Assembly: GCA_964445765.1 (NCBI GenBank)
Contig: CAYULD010000001.1
Location: 124,001-188,000, forward strand
Direction of reading: 5' to 3'
Source: JANPLD01 sp964445765
GTDB lineage: Bacteria > Pseudomonadota > Alphaproteobacteria > Rickettsiales > UBA8987
Length of the DNA: 64,000 nucleotides
Part shown: one piece after another, positions 44,960 to 54,215 of the stretch
Layout: every line of letters starts with the position of its first letter
How positions within the stretch are numbered: the stretch's first letter is position 1
Notes under the pieces: model-generated
What the model saw: only the letters and a program-made list of their open reading frames with translations
Databases searched by the model: none
Told to the model about the DNA's origin: nothing
Program-made: the position numbers and the translations under genes

Positions 44960-45343
44960 TTATTTCTTAGCATTTGCGAGCTTCTTACCAGCAACCGGAA
45001 TAGCTTTACCTTTCCTAGTTCTAGCGTTAGTGTGAGTTCTTTGACCTCTAACCGGTAATCTTTTTCTATGGCGAACGCCTCTGTAACAAGCCATATCAAC
45101 CAAACGCTTGATATTGCTTGAAATTTCCCTTCTTAAATCGCCTTCTACAACAAAGCTGGAGTCAATATACTCACGAATAGCGATAATTTCTTGCTCAGTT
45201 AAATCTTTCACCCTTTTATCTGGCGAAATTTTTGTGATTTCACAAATTTCTTTAGCACGCGTAGGGCCAACGCCATATAAATAGCGTAAAGAAATTTCTA
45301 ACCTTTTATTAGTTGGGAGGTTAACACCTGCAATCCTTGCCAT
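44960..45343 (-). CDS. rpsM: 30S ribosomal protein S13
   Basis: The 127-residue protein begins ARIAGVNLPTNKRLEISLRY and ends with RHRKRLPVRGQRTHTNARTRKG, the S13 signature. It is the first gene of this operon: secY and adk, which usually precede it, are not upstream, and a promoter candidate is present. Confidence 0.98.
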   Translation of the reverse strand: MARIAGVNLPTNKRLEISLRYLYGVGPTRAKEICEITKISPDKRVKDLTEQEIIAIREYIDSSFVVEGDLRREISSNIKRLVDMACYRGVRHRKRLPVRGQRTHTNARTRKGKAIPVAGKKLANAKK

Positions 45344-45394
45344 AAATAGATTTCCTTTGAATTTTTGAAAAATTTAGATGTAAAATAGGTGCGG

Positions 45395-45422
45395 AATATA
45401 TATTGCTAATGTTCTATGTCAA
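45395..45422 (-). promoter_or_regulatory. Likely sigma70 promoter of the rpsM operon
   Basis: On the minus strand, a perfect TTGACA (45422-45417), a 16-bp spacer and TATATT (45400-45395), 52 bp upstream of the rpsM start. A dedicated promoter fits the separation from the rest of the ribosomal cluster. Confidence 0.6.
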
Positions 45423-45505
45423 CTATTATTATTAAATTTTTTTATGAATTTTATAGAGTAAAAATTATTTTAGATTATTGTGATGAAGTTTAGGTCTAGC
45501 TAAAC

Positions 45506-45545
45506 CAAAACCCTAATCCCTAACCCTAGCACCTAAAACCTAATA
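45506..45545. repeat. Telomere-like CCCTAA-rich motif before the QEGLA-motif gene
   Basis: Contains CCCTAATCCCTAACCCTAGC and CCTAAAACCTAATAT directly before the ATG at 45547. It is similar to the motif upstream of ftsH at 40791-40823 and has the same orientation relative to its downstream gene. Confidence 0.45.
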
Positions 45546-45546
45546 T

Positions 45547-46773
45547 ATGAAAATTGAAAAATTATTAGAATACAATGAGTTATATAGAAACTTTGCAAGA
45601 AGTATCTCTGTTTTAGGAACTCTAAATTGGCCAGATGAGTTTAAGCAGAGCTTTTTGCAATCTTATGAAGCTGGAAACCCAACCCTGCCAGATTTTGAAT
45701 ATCCTAAAATTGATTATAGCGACAAAAAAGAAAAACTGAAATATATTCTCTCAGGCCTTGCAGGGGAAACTTCTCCGGAGGCAAATTTTCTTAAATCAAA
45801 TACTGAAAGCTATATTTATGCGATAGCTATGATGCAAGGCGTTGGAACAAAAATTGTTAGTGATGTATCACAAGTTTTATATGGAAGCCCTAATGATAAA
45901 TTGCCCAATTATAATTTATCAAGTTTAGAGGCGGCAAAGTTTTTCTTGAATGTTGAAAGTAAATTCAAAAGTGAAGCAGTTGAAAATGATGAAGTTGAAT
46001 TTAACTCTGAACAATTAAAAGATTATTTAGAATTTAATATTAATAAAGTATTTCAAGAAAATGAAATCTCAGTTGAGATTGATAAGAAAATGGCTTCTCG
46101 TGCTTCGGTAACTTCCAGAAAGGTTAAAGTGAGAGCTAACACGAACTTTAAGCGTTATGAGGCAAAACAATTATTGCATCACGAAGTTTTTACCCACGCT
46201 TTATGCTCAATTAACGGTATAAACCAAAAATATATGTATGCGATGGAGTTTACCTCGCCGAGAATTACCGCAACGCAAGAAGGGCTTGCCCAGTTTTCTG
46301 AGCTTATTACTGGCTCAATTCACCTTCACAGATTAAAAAGAATAGCGTTAAGAATTATTGCACTAGATATGGCAGTAAATGGTGCGGATTTTCTTGATAT
46401 ATTTAAGTTTTTCTTAGAAAATGCAGATACTAATGAAGAAGCCTATATGTCTGCAATGCGGATTTTTAGAGGTGGCAAGCCTAAAGGCGGCGTGGTTTTC
46501 TTCAAAGATGGGGTATATATAAAGGGTATGCTTGAAGTTTTCAGCTTCTTTATGAATTCAATGGAAGAAAATAAACTCAATAATCTAAAAGTTTTATTTT
46601 CAGGTAAAATGACAACAAGCGATGTAGAAGATATGAATTATTTAATGTCGCAAGGTTTAGTCAACCCGCCAAAATATATACCTGTATGGTTTGATAACAT
46701 TCATAATTTGGGTGCAATTTTAGCTTTTATGCAATTTGCAACTAATTTGAATTTTAATGTTAATAATGTATAA
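45547..46773 (+). CDS. QEGLA-motif metallopeptidase-like protein (DUF1704 family)
   Basis: The 408-residue protein has a zinc-peptidase type HHEVFTHAL (HExxxH) and the family-defining TQEGLAQFSE about 50 residues later. The family is annotated as flavohaemoglobin expression-modulating QEGLA proteins and is related to the eukaryotic MATCAP tubulin carboxypeptidases. Its bacterial substrate is unknown. No signal peptide. The next gene, 24 bp downstream, encodes a phytochelatin-synthase-like protein, so the pair may share a peptide or glutathione-related role (inference). Confidence 0.8.
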   Translation: MKIEKLLEYNELYRNFARSISVLGTLNWPDEFKQSFLQSYEAGNPTLPDFEYPKIDYSDKKEKLKYILSGLAGETSPEANFLKSNTESYIYAIAMMQGVGTKIVSDVSQVLYGSPNDKLPNYNLSSLEAAKFFLNVESKFKSEAVENDEVEFNSEQLKDYLEFNINKVFQENEISVEIDKKMASRASVTSRKVKVRANTNFKRYEAKQLLHHEVFTHALCSINGINQKYMYAMEFTSPRITATQEGLAQFSELITGSIHLHRLKRIALRIIALDMAVNGADFLDIFKFFLENADTNEEAYMSAMRIFRGGKPKGGVVFFKDGVYIKGMLEVFSFFMNSMEENKLNNLKVLFSGKMTTSDVEDMNYLMSQGLVNPPKYIPVWFDNIHNLGAILAFMQFATNLNFNVNNV

Positions 46774-46797
46774 ATAGAAAAATTAAAAAATAATTTT

Positions 46798-47655
46798 ATG
46801 TCTATTTGGCAGAAAATATCTGAAAATTTTAGATCTAAAAACTCTGAGATTATTGAGAAAGCTATTAAAGAAAACACTCAATATGCGAGCTTCCTAGAAG
46901 CAAAATTTGCTAAAAATTCCGTTGTGATAACACCTTGGAATTCTGAAAAGGGAAAAAGAATGTTATTAGAATCTGATTATAATAATTCATTTTTTAATTT
47001 AGCACATAACTTTCAAAGTATGATTAACCCTTTTTATGGCAGTGTTGCCTCAATGGTTAATGTGCTTAACGCCCTTAGGCTTGATAAAGGGATTGTGCCA
47101 GATAGTAATGAAAGAATTTTTAAGTTATTTGATAGAAACACTGGGGAAATAAGGGAGTTTTCATTTAATATTTATACCCAAAATTCACTTTTAGATAATG
47201 AAACTGATTCAATTAAATTGAGGGAAAAAATTTTACCTAAAATTAAAGATGAAGTTGCCTATGTAGATTTTGATGAATTTAACCCCGGTTTAAGCCTAAT
47301 GCAGGTTAAGAGAATTCTTGAAATTTATAAATGTGAGGTTGATATTTTTTATGCACACAATGATGTTAATAATGGTATTGCAGATTTTATAGCACATCTG
47401 AAAAATGCACTTTCATCTGATAGAAAATATGTAATTGCAAATTTTTATGGTGAAATAATTGGGCTTCATCAAGCTGGGCATTTTTCCACTATTGCAGCTT
47501 TTCACGAGCCTTCTTGGAATGTTTTAGTTTTAGATACAGCTTCTCATAAACACCCTTGGTATTGGGTTTCCGTTGACCAACTATATCACGCAATGAACAC
47601 TGAAGCTAGAGAAGGCAATAAAAGGGGCTATTTAATTGTAAGCGATAAATTGTAA
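46798..47655 (+). CDS. Phytochelatin-synthase-like protein lacking the catalytic cysteine
   Basis: The 285-residue protein matches the papain-like phytochelatin synthase fold: NPFYGSVASMVNVLNAL aligns with the nucleophile helix (family F/Y-C-G-x-A-S), GHFSTIAAFHEP carries His228, and VLVLDTASHKHPWYWV carries Asp246 with the family's 18-residue His-Asp spacing. The nucleophile position is Gly81 followed by Ser82, so normal Cys chemistry is impossible. It may bind rather than cut glutathione-like peptides, or use Ser82. No signal peptide. Cotranscribed with the QEGLA-motif gene. Confidence 0.8.
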   Translation: MSIWQKISENFRSKNSEIIEKAIKENTQYASFLEAKFAKNSVVITPWNSEKGKRMLLESDYNNSFFNLAHNFQSMINPFYGSVASMVNVLNALRLDKGIVPDSNERIFKLFDRNTGEIREFSFNIYTQNSLLDNETDSIKLREKILPKIKDEVAYVDFDEFNPGLSLMQVKRILEIYKCEVDIFYAHNDVNNGIADFIAHLKNALSSDRKYVIANFYGEIIGLHQAGHFSTIAAFHEPSWNVLVLDTASHKHPWYWVSVDQLYHAMNTEAREGNKRGYLIVSDKL

Positions 47656-47661
47656 ATAATA

Positions 47662-48384
47662 CTAAATTACATTTTTCAAAATTCTTTCAGGCAAGTTCCA
47701 GTTTACCAAATTATCAAGAAAATTATTTATATAATCAACCCTGCGATTTTGATAATCTAAATAATAGGAATGCTCCCACAAATCTAAGGTAAACAAAGGG
47801 ATTTCACCAAAAACTTGCGGTAATTCCGCATCTGAAGTAGTTCTAACTGCAAGTTTTTTCTGAGGCGTTAAAACTAGCCAAGCCCAGCCACTGCCGAATT
47901 TTTTTGTTGCTTCCTCAGTAAAAATTTTTCTAAAATTTTCATAAGAAGAAAAATCTTTTTCTATTTTCGCAAGCAATTTTTCTGAAGGTTTGCCACCCCC
48001 TACCCTTTTCATAGAATGCCAAAAGAAATTATGATTCCAAGCCTGTGCAGAATTATTAAAAATTGAAGTATAATCAGCTTTACCAAATGATTTAATAATA
48101 ATTTGCTCCAAATTTAATTTTTGAAATTCTGAGTTTTGAATTAATTTATTAAGATTTTCAACATATGCGTTATGATGTTTTCCATAATGAAATTCAATGG
48201 TTTTAGCAGAGATATAAGGCTCTAAATCATTAGTTTTATAAGGTAGTTTTGGCAAAGTAAATTTGCCATTAATGGCATTAGTCGCAAGGCTTGGGCTTGA
48301 TATAAGGGAAGAAAAACTTGCCATAAATGCCAGCACCGAAGCTGAAAACCCTAAAAACTCTCTACGATTTATATTAAATTCCAT
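47662..48384 (-). CDS. Superoxide dismutase, Fe type, with Tat signal
   Basis: The 240-residue protein is a full Fe/Mn-SOD (metal ligands in IEFHYGKHHNAYV, WNHNFFWHSM and DLWEHSYYLDYQ) preceded by about 38 residues with a twin-arginine signal (NRREFLGFSASVLAFMASFS). The AQAWNH sequence, with Gln just before the second ligand region, favours Fe over Mn. Export in folded, metal-loaded form to the periplasm is implied. It overlaps no neighbour and follows the MFS gene by 2 bp on the same strand. Confidence 0.9.
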   Translation of the reverse strand: MEFNINRREFLGFSASVLAFMASFSSLISSPSLATNAINGKFTLPKLPYKTNDLEPYISAKTIEFHYGKHHNAYVENLNKLIQNSEFQKLNLEQIIIKSFGKADYTSIFNNSAQAWNHNFFWHSMKRVGGGKPSEKLLAKIEKDFSSYENFRKIFTEEATKKFGSGWAWLVLTPQKKLAVRTTSDAELPQVFGEIPLFTLDLWEHSYYLDYQNRRVDYINNFLDNLVNWNLPERILKNVI

Positions 48385-48386
48385 TT

Positions 48387-49637
48387 TTATATATCATAGT
48401 TAAATTTTGTTCTTACTTTTGCCATTGAGTAATATGAAATTACTGCCGCAAAAATAATAAAAATAGAGATTATATAATCAGCTTTATATTCATTTAAGAA
48501 GAATGTAACAAGTGCAGGTGTTGTGCCACCAAATATTGCAGCCGCAAGATTACAAGAGATTGACATACCAGTATATCTAACCCTTGTTGGGAATATATCA
48601 ACCAACAAAGTTGGAATTGGTGCAATATAAAAACCAATTATAAATGCAAAAATTAATTGAGCTGCTAAAGCCATTGCAAAAGTTTTATCATCAAGCAAAT
48701 AAACAAATGGCAATGCAAAAATAATATAAGTAATTAAAACATATTTTAAGATTTTTTCTCGCTCATATTTATCACATAAAATTGCAGAAATTGGAACTGC
48801 AACCATCATCATAAATAAACTTGCAGAATTTATAAACAATGCATCACTAACCTTAAAGCCTAAAAATTTAACCATAAAACTATTCATAAAAACTGATTGT
48901 AAGTAAAATGGAATTGTAACTGCCATATATGCCCCAATCGCAAGCAGTAACTCATTTAGATTAGCTTGAAATGTTTCTTTTACAGGTTTATCAGATAAAT
49001 GCCCAGTTTCTTTTGCATCAAGAAATGCAGGGCTTTCATCAAGCTGAGTTCTAATATATAAGCCAACTAAACCAATAACTAAACCAAGTATAAAGGGAAT
49101 ACGCCAACCATAATTAACAAAGTTTTCTTCACTCATAATACTAGCAAGCAGGCTAGAAATGCCAGCACCAAGCAAAACCCCAATCAGCATACTTATAACT
49201 GAGGTGCTGCCAATAAGATTTTTATTTTTTTCTGAAGCGTGTTCAACTAAATAAACTATTGAACCGCCAAACTCACCGCCGATTGCAACACCCTGAACAA
49301 GCCTAATTATAGTAAGCAAAATAGTTGCCCAAATACCGATAGATTCATAAGTTGGCAATAAACCAATACAAGCGGTTGGAATTGCCATTAATAAAATTGA
49401 GAGCGAAAGAGCATTTTTTCTGCCATATTTATCACCGATATAGCCAAAGAAAACCGCACCTATTGGCCTCATCAAAAAGCCCACTGCGAAAATTCCAAAT
49501 GTTGCAATTAGTGAAACTATAGGATCTTGCTGAGGAAAAAAATGCCTACTAATTAAGGCGGCAAAATGCCCATATAAAGCATAATCATACCATTCCAAGC
49601 CGTTACCAATCATTGTTGATGTAATAACTTTTTTCAT
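48387..49637 (-). CDS. MFS transporter, metabolite:H+ symporter (ProP/KgtP-like) type
   Basis: 416 residues with twelve hydrophobic segments. The loop motif GYIGDKYGRKNALSLSI, the preceding RPIGAVFFG and RLVQGVAIGGEFGGSIVYLVEHA are typical of the MHS family that imports proline/betaine, ketoglutarate or similar solutes with protons. The specific substrate cannot be read from the sequence. In a minus-strand row with pmbA (17 bp upstream) and sod. Confidence 0.85.
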   Translation of the reverse strand: MKKVITSTMIGNGLEWYDYALYGHFAALISRHFFPQQDPIVSLIATFGIFAVGFLMRPIGAVFFGYIGDKYGRKNALSLSILLMAIPTACIGLLPTYESIGIWATILLTIIRLVQGVAIGGEFGGSIVYLVEHASEKNKNLIGSTSVISMLIGVLLGAGISSLLASIMSEENFVNYGWRIPFILGLVIGLVGLYIRTQLDESPAFLDAKETGHLSDKPVKETFQANLNELLLAIGAYMAVTIPFYLQSVFMNSFMVKFLGFKVSDALFINSASLFMMMVAVPISAILCDKYEREKILKYVLITYIIFALPFVYLLDDKTFAMALAAQLIFAFIIGFYIAPIPTLLVDIFPTRVRYTGMSISCNLAAAIFGGTTPALVTFFLNEYKADYIISIFIIFAAVISYYSMAKVRTKFNYDI

Positions 49638-49653
49638 ATCTTGATATTATATA

Positions 49654-51006
49654 TTATGAGCCTGCTAAGGTCATTTGCTCAATTAAAATAGTTGGGGCGT
49701 TTTTAGAATATCTAAATTCTAAATCATTAGCAATTTGCATATTCATAAACATTTCTAGCAGATTGCCAGCAATAGTAACTTCAGAAACTGGAAATGTTAT
49801 TTCACCATTTTCAATCATAAAGCCATTCGTACCTTGGCTGTAATCTCCGGTTATGCCATTTACACCCATTCCAAAAACATCGGTTACATAAAAACCATTT
49901 TTGATATTTTTTATAAGATCAGAAAAACTAATTTCACCGCCTTTCATATAAACATTAGTTGATGAAGGTGATGGTTGGGAGTTAATTCCACGAGATGCCC
50001 TGCCATTTGATTTTAAGCCTAATTTAGATGCGGAGCGAATATCTAAAATCCAATTTTCTAAAACACCATTTTTAATAAGTGAAATTTCTTCACCCTTAAT
50101 GCCTTCTGCATCATAACCTTGAGAGCCAAGACCTTTCAGTAAAAGCGGATTATCAAAAATATTAATATTTTTTGGAAAAATCTGCTTACCCATTTTATCT
50201 GATAAGAATGAAGATTTTTTAACAATAGATGCCCCATTAATTGCAGAAATAAAATTTGATAACAAATTTTTTGAAACTTTTTTATCAAAAATTACTGGCA
50301 ATTTTGCAGATTTTATTTTTTTAGGAAATAACTTTTTAACCGCCATTTCGGAAGCTGAAATTGCAATATCTTTGGGGCTTATTAAATCAGATTTATTGCA
50401 TTTATAGCAATAATCATAATCCGTTTGCATATCAACGCCAGTGCCTGCAATTACAGATACTGAAATATTATAACCAGTTGTAAAATATGATTTTGCAAAG
50501 CCTTTTGAAGTTGCAATAGCTGTTTCACTTTTTGAATATGAGCTTTCAGCAAATTCAGTATTAGTAATATCTTTATAAGTAAGTGCTGTTTCCTCCGCTT
50601 CATTTGCCCAGTTTTTTAGATCATCAATATTGGCTGAATCCGGGCAGTTAATTTGCAAATCAATATCTGCACCTTTATAAATTTCATCTTGATTTGCTAG
50701 GCGATATGAATCATCAACAGGCGACATTTTAGCCTGCTCAATTACTTTTTCTATTGTATCATTAAGGTTTTTTTCTAATAAATTATTAGTAGAGATTAGT
50801 GCAATTTTAGAGCCAGATTTTTCAGAAATAAAAACTCTAATTCCTAAATCCTTTGTTTCAGATGATTCAATATTTTCAGGCTTACCTTGATGTTGCCTAT
50901 ATGATAAATTTAGAGATTGAACTATAACCGCATCAACATCATTAGCACCTTTTTTGAGGGCAATATCAACTGCTTTTTGTGCAATCTCTAAATTATTTGA
51001 AAACAT
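49654..51006 (-). CDS. pmbA: TldD/PmbA (TldE) family metalloprotease subunit
   Basis: The 450-residue protein has the PmbA layout: IAQKAVDIALKKGANDVDAVIV at the start, DLGIRVFISEKSGSKIALIST, the LLKGLGSQGYDAEG segment with GVLENWILDIRSASKLG, and GDYSQGTNGFMIENGEITFPV. TldD-TldE heterodimers degrade unfolded peptides and mature some microcins; the zinc-bearing TldD is not in the window. Confidence 0.92.
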   Translation of the reverse strand: MFSNNLEIAQKAVDIALKKGANDVDAVIVQSLNLSYRQHQGKPENIESSETKDLGIRVFISEKSGSKIALISTNNLLEKNLNDTIEKVIEQAKMSPVDDSYRLANQDEIYKGADIDLQINCPDSANIDDLKNWANEAEETALTYKDITNTEFAESSYSKSETAIATSKGFAKSYFTTGYNISVSVIAGTGVDMQTDYDYCYKCNKSDLISPKDIAISASEMAVKKLFPKKIKSAKLPVIFDKKVSKNLLSNFISAINGASIVKKSSFLSDKMGKQIFPKNINIFDNPLLLKGLGSQGYDAEGIKGEEISLIKNGVLENWILDIRSASKLGLKSNGRASRGINSQPSPSSTNVYMKGGEISFSDLIKNIKNGFYVTDVFGMGVNGITGDYSQGTNGFMIENGEITFPVSEVTIAGNLLEMFMNMQIANDLEFRYSKNAPTILIEQMTLAGS

Positions 51007-51027
51007 ATTTTAACTATAAAACCCTAA

Positions 51028-52032
51028 TTAATTTTTAACTTCATTAGGGCTTAAAGATGGCTCAGCATTAGGGGTTGCAGGTTGTGCAGGTTGCTTAACA
51101 ACATTAACGCTAATTTTCTTAGATAATTCTTCAATGTAATTTTTTACCGCCTCAGCGCCAAGTTGTTTTTCAATTCTTGGTTTTGACTTTTCAAATGGTA
51201 AAATTTCAGCGTTTTTAATATCTTCAACCCTAATTATGTGATAGCCAAACTCAGTTTTTACAACACCTGAAGTTTGCCCTTTGCCTAGCTTTTTAACTGC
51301 CTCAGAAAATTCTAAAACAAATTCCTCAGGGAAAATATAACCTAAATCACCACCTCTAACTGCTGATTGCTTATCAACTGACATAGCCCTGGCAACATCT
51401 TCAAACCTTTGAGATTTAATTTTTTCAAGTACTTGCTTGGCTTCAGCATCACTTCTAAGTAAAATATGTTTTACTTTATATTGTTTAGAGCTTTTTGCTT
51501 TTGCAACTAATTCATCATATAGAGATTTTAATTTCTCTTCAGTAACAGCCGATTTTGCTATAGTTTCCAAATATTTTTCTTTATAGATATTTTCAACTAA
51601 GTCATCAACCCTATTTTGAAGCTCAACATCATTATGAACATTAGCCAGATACGCTTCTTCAAGAACTTTCTTTTGAACTGCCGCTTCTTTTGCAACTGCT
51701 TCTAGCCCCTGTGCATCCATTTGATTAAGATTAATCATTGAGCCTTTACCACCTGTTATAAAATTTAGCCTTTCACGAATTTCTTGCTCATAAATTTCTT
51801 TACCATCTGCAAGTGCTATAAGCTCCCCACTAAAAACCCTTTTTATAACTCTACAATTATTTGCATCCTGCCCGCCTGATGATGCACCGCCTGAAATAGC
51901 ATCAAGGTTAAGAAGTAACACCGCCGCTTGACCAATAGTTGCAAGAGCAAGAACCGCAATAACAATATTTTTTAAGCCTAATTTAAGATTTATTTTCATA
52001 TGAAATTTAGTTTTTAATTTTTTATTAATCAT
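51028..52032 (-). CDS. Parvulin-type peptidyl-prolyl isomerase (SurA/PrsA-like chaperone)
   Basis: The 334-residue protein (323 from a second ATG at 51999) has an N-terminal signal anchor (IVIAVLALATIGQAAVLLL), a helical chaperone segment, and a rotamase domain: KVKHILLRSDAEAKQVLEKI, RGGDLGYIFPEEFVLEFSEAV, VVKTEFGYHIIRVED. The tail is Pro-rich. It folds exported proteins in the periplasm, probably facing outward from the membrane. Single gene divergent from parE with a 112-bp gap. Confidence 0.88.
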   Translation of the reverse strand: MINKKLKTKFHMKINLKLGLKNIVIAVLALATIGQAAVLLLNLDAISGGASSGGQDANNCRVIKRVFSGELIALADGKEIYEQEIRERLNFITGGKGSMINLNQMDAQGLEAVAKEAAVQKKVLEEAYLANVHNDVELQNRVDDLVENIYKEKYLETIAKSAVTEEKLKSLYDELVAKAKSSKQYKVKHILLRSDAEAKQVLEKIKSQRFEDVARAMSVDKQSAVRGGDLGYIFPEEFVLEFSEAVKKLGKGQTSGVVKTEFGYHIIRVEDIKNAEILPFEKSKPRIEKQLGAEAVKNYIEELSKKISVNVVKQPAQPATPNAEPSLSPNEVKN

Positions 52033-52144
52033 ATAGTTTATAAAAAAAATCCATTCAAGATAAATAGTAAAAAAATCATATTTACTTGCAAAGCCTGTAA
52101 ATTATAGTTAGCAAAATATTTATATTATATTTAATGGTGATGAT

Positions 52145-54202
52145 ATGTCTGATTTACTTTCTTTAATTAGTGATGTTAAAAAGAATAAGGGTATAGAGCA
52201 AAAGCAAAATAGCAAAGCAGAAATTAAGCCTTCAAAAGAGAAAAAGAACAATGAATATTCTGCTGATGATATTGAGGTTTTAGAAGGGCTTGAACCTGTT
52301 CGCCGTCGTCCCGGAATGTATATTGGTGGCACTGATGAAAATGCACTTCACCACCTAGCTATTGAAGTTTTAGATAACGCAATGGATGAAGCCGTTGCTG
52401 GTTTTGCAAAAGAAATCTTTATTCATCTTGATGAAAATAATATATTAACAATTTCAGATAATGGCAGGGGTATTCCAGTTGATAACCACCCAAAATTTCC
52501 AAATAAATCTGCATTAGAAGTTATTTTAACCACCCTGCATTCTGGCGGAAAGTTTAATACTAATGTTTATAAAACCTCTGGTGGTTTGCACGGCGTAGGC
52601 ATTTCAGTTGTTAATGCCCTTTCAAGTTTTTTAGCGGTTGAAGTTATTAGAAATGGCAAATTATATCGCCAAGAATATTCTCAAGGGCAACCAACAACCA
52701 AGTTAAAAATTATCTCTGAAAATTCTAAGGGCAAAGGCACAAAAGTTATATTTTCTCCAGATGCTGAAATTTTTGGCAAACATAAATTTAAGGCTGAGAA
52801 ACTTTATAATATGGTTAAAGCAAAAGCCTATTTATTTTCTGGTGTGGTGATAAATTGGTCTTGCAACCAAAATATTATAAACCCTGAAAAGCCAATTCCA
52901 ACCGCTGAAAAAATTTGTTTTAAGAATGGCATTAGAGATTTCATTAATGATATTACAATCAACCAAGATGTTATTGGCAGAGATTATTTTTATGGTGCTA
53001 ATGATTTAGCAAATGATAAAGGTAAGGCGGAATGGGCAATCCTGTGGCCTAATCTTGAATTTGCAGAAAATGAAGGCAAAGGCTATTCTTATTGTAACAC
53101 TATTTCAACACCACTTGGTGGAACTCACGAATCAGGCTTCAGAAGTGCGGTTACAAAATCAATAAAAGAATATGCTGAAAAAATTGCCGGTAAAAGGGCT
53201 GAAAAAATTACTAATGAAGATGTTTTTAATAATGCAATTTTTGTTCTTTTAGTTTTTATTTCTGAGCCTCAATTTCAAGGGCAAACTAAAGAAAAACTTC
53301 TTAACCAAGAGGCTGTTAAGCTAGTTGAAAACGCCGTAAAAGATAGATTTGATAATTTGCTTGGACAAAATAAAGATTTATCTTCAAACTTAGTTGAAAC
53401 AATTATCAGATATGCAGATGAAAGAATCTCTCGCAAATTAAAAAAGGAAACTCAGAGGAAAACCGTTACATCAAGGTTAAGGCTACCGGGTAAGTTAGCT
53501 GATTGTAGCTCAGAAAATACAGAGGAAACTGAAATTTTTATTGTAGAAGGCGATTCCGCAGGCGGTTCTGCCAAGCAAGCAAGGGATAGAAACACTCAAG
53601 CAATTCTTCCAATTAGGGGAAAGATATTAAATGTTGCATCTGCCACTGATGATAAAATTTTTGCTAATCAGGAAATTAAAGATTTAACCACCGCACTTGG
53701 CGTTAATGCAGGTAGTGGCTTTAAGGTTGATGATTTAAGATATGGCAAAGTTATCATTATGACAGATGCTGATGTTGATGGTGCACATATCGCAACTTTG
53801 TTAATGACATTCTTCTATCGCTCTATGAAAGGGCTTATTGATGCAGGCAGGCTTTATCTTGCCAAACCGCCTTTATACCGCATTAAAATTGCTGATAAAA
53901 CCATTTATGCCAATGATGATAAAGAAAAAGATGAGCTTGTAAAAAAACTTTCTGAAAATGGCAAAAAGAAAGTTGAAATCGGCAGATTTAAGGGTCTTGG
54001 TGAAATGACAGCCCCTCAGCTAAAAGAAACCACAATGAACCCAAATAATAGAACATTACTAAAAGTTGTTCTTGAAGATGATGCTAGTATTTCAGAAAAT
54101 ATTGTTGAAGATTTGATGGGCAAAAAGCCTGAAAAACGCTTCAATTTTATTACTGAAAAAGGCATCAACCGCCCAGATATCCTTAATGAATTGGATATAT
54201 AA
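52145..54202 (+). CDS. parE: DNA topoisomerase IV subunit B
   Basis: The 685-residue GHKL-type subunit has EGLEPVRRRPGMYIGGTDEN, ATP-site NAMDEAVAGFAKEI and DNGRGIPVDNHP, SGGLHGVGISVVNALS, and Toprim EGDSAGGSAKQARDRNTQA with IMTDADVDGAHI. The first 40 residues are a lysine-rich extension as in alphaproteobacterial ParE. LPIRGKILNVASAT and the RKTVTSRLRLPGKLADCSS region favour ParE over GyrB. parC is not in the window. Confidence 0.93.
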   Translation: MSDLLSLISDVKKNKGIEQKQNSKAEIKPSKEKKNNEYSADDIEVLEGLEPVRRRPGMYIGGTDENALHHLAIEVLDNAMDEAVAGFAKEIFIHLDENNILTISDNGRGIPVDNHPKFPNKSALEVILTTLHSGGKFNTNVYKTSGGLHGVGISVVNALSSFLAVEVIRNGKLYRQEYSQGQPTTKLKIISENSKGKGTKVIFSPDAEIFGKHKFKAEKLYNMVKAKAYLFSGVVINWSCNQNIINPEKPIPTAEKICFKNGIRDFINDITINQDVIGRDYFYGANDLANDKGKAEWAILWPNLEFAENEGKGYSYCNTISTPLGGTHESGFRSAVTKSIKEYAEKIAGKRAEKITNEDVFNNAIFVLLVFISEPQFQGQTKEKLLNQEAVKLVENAVKDRFDNLLGQNKDLSSNLVETIIRYADERISRKLKKETQRKTVTSRLRLPGKLADCSSENTEETEIFIVEGDSAGGSAKQARDRNTQAILPIRGKILNVASATDDKIFANQEIKDLTTALGVNAGSGFKVDDLRYGKVIIMTDADVDGAHIATLLMTFFYRSMKGLIDAGRLYLAKPPLYRIKIADKTIYANDDKEKDELVKKLSENGKKKVEIGRFKGLGEMTAPQLKETTMNPNNRTLLKVVLEDDASISENIVEDLMGKKPEKRFNFITEKGINRPDILNELDI

Positions 54203-54215
54203 TAAGAACTAATAA

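Noticed and set aside
40791..45545. Real telomeric repeats or a linear replicon end
   Set aside because: The CCCTAA tracts are short, imperfect, interior and attached to genes.
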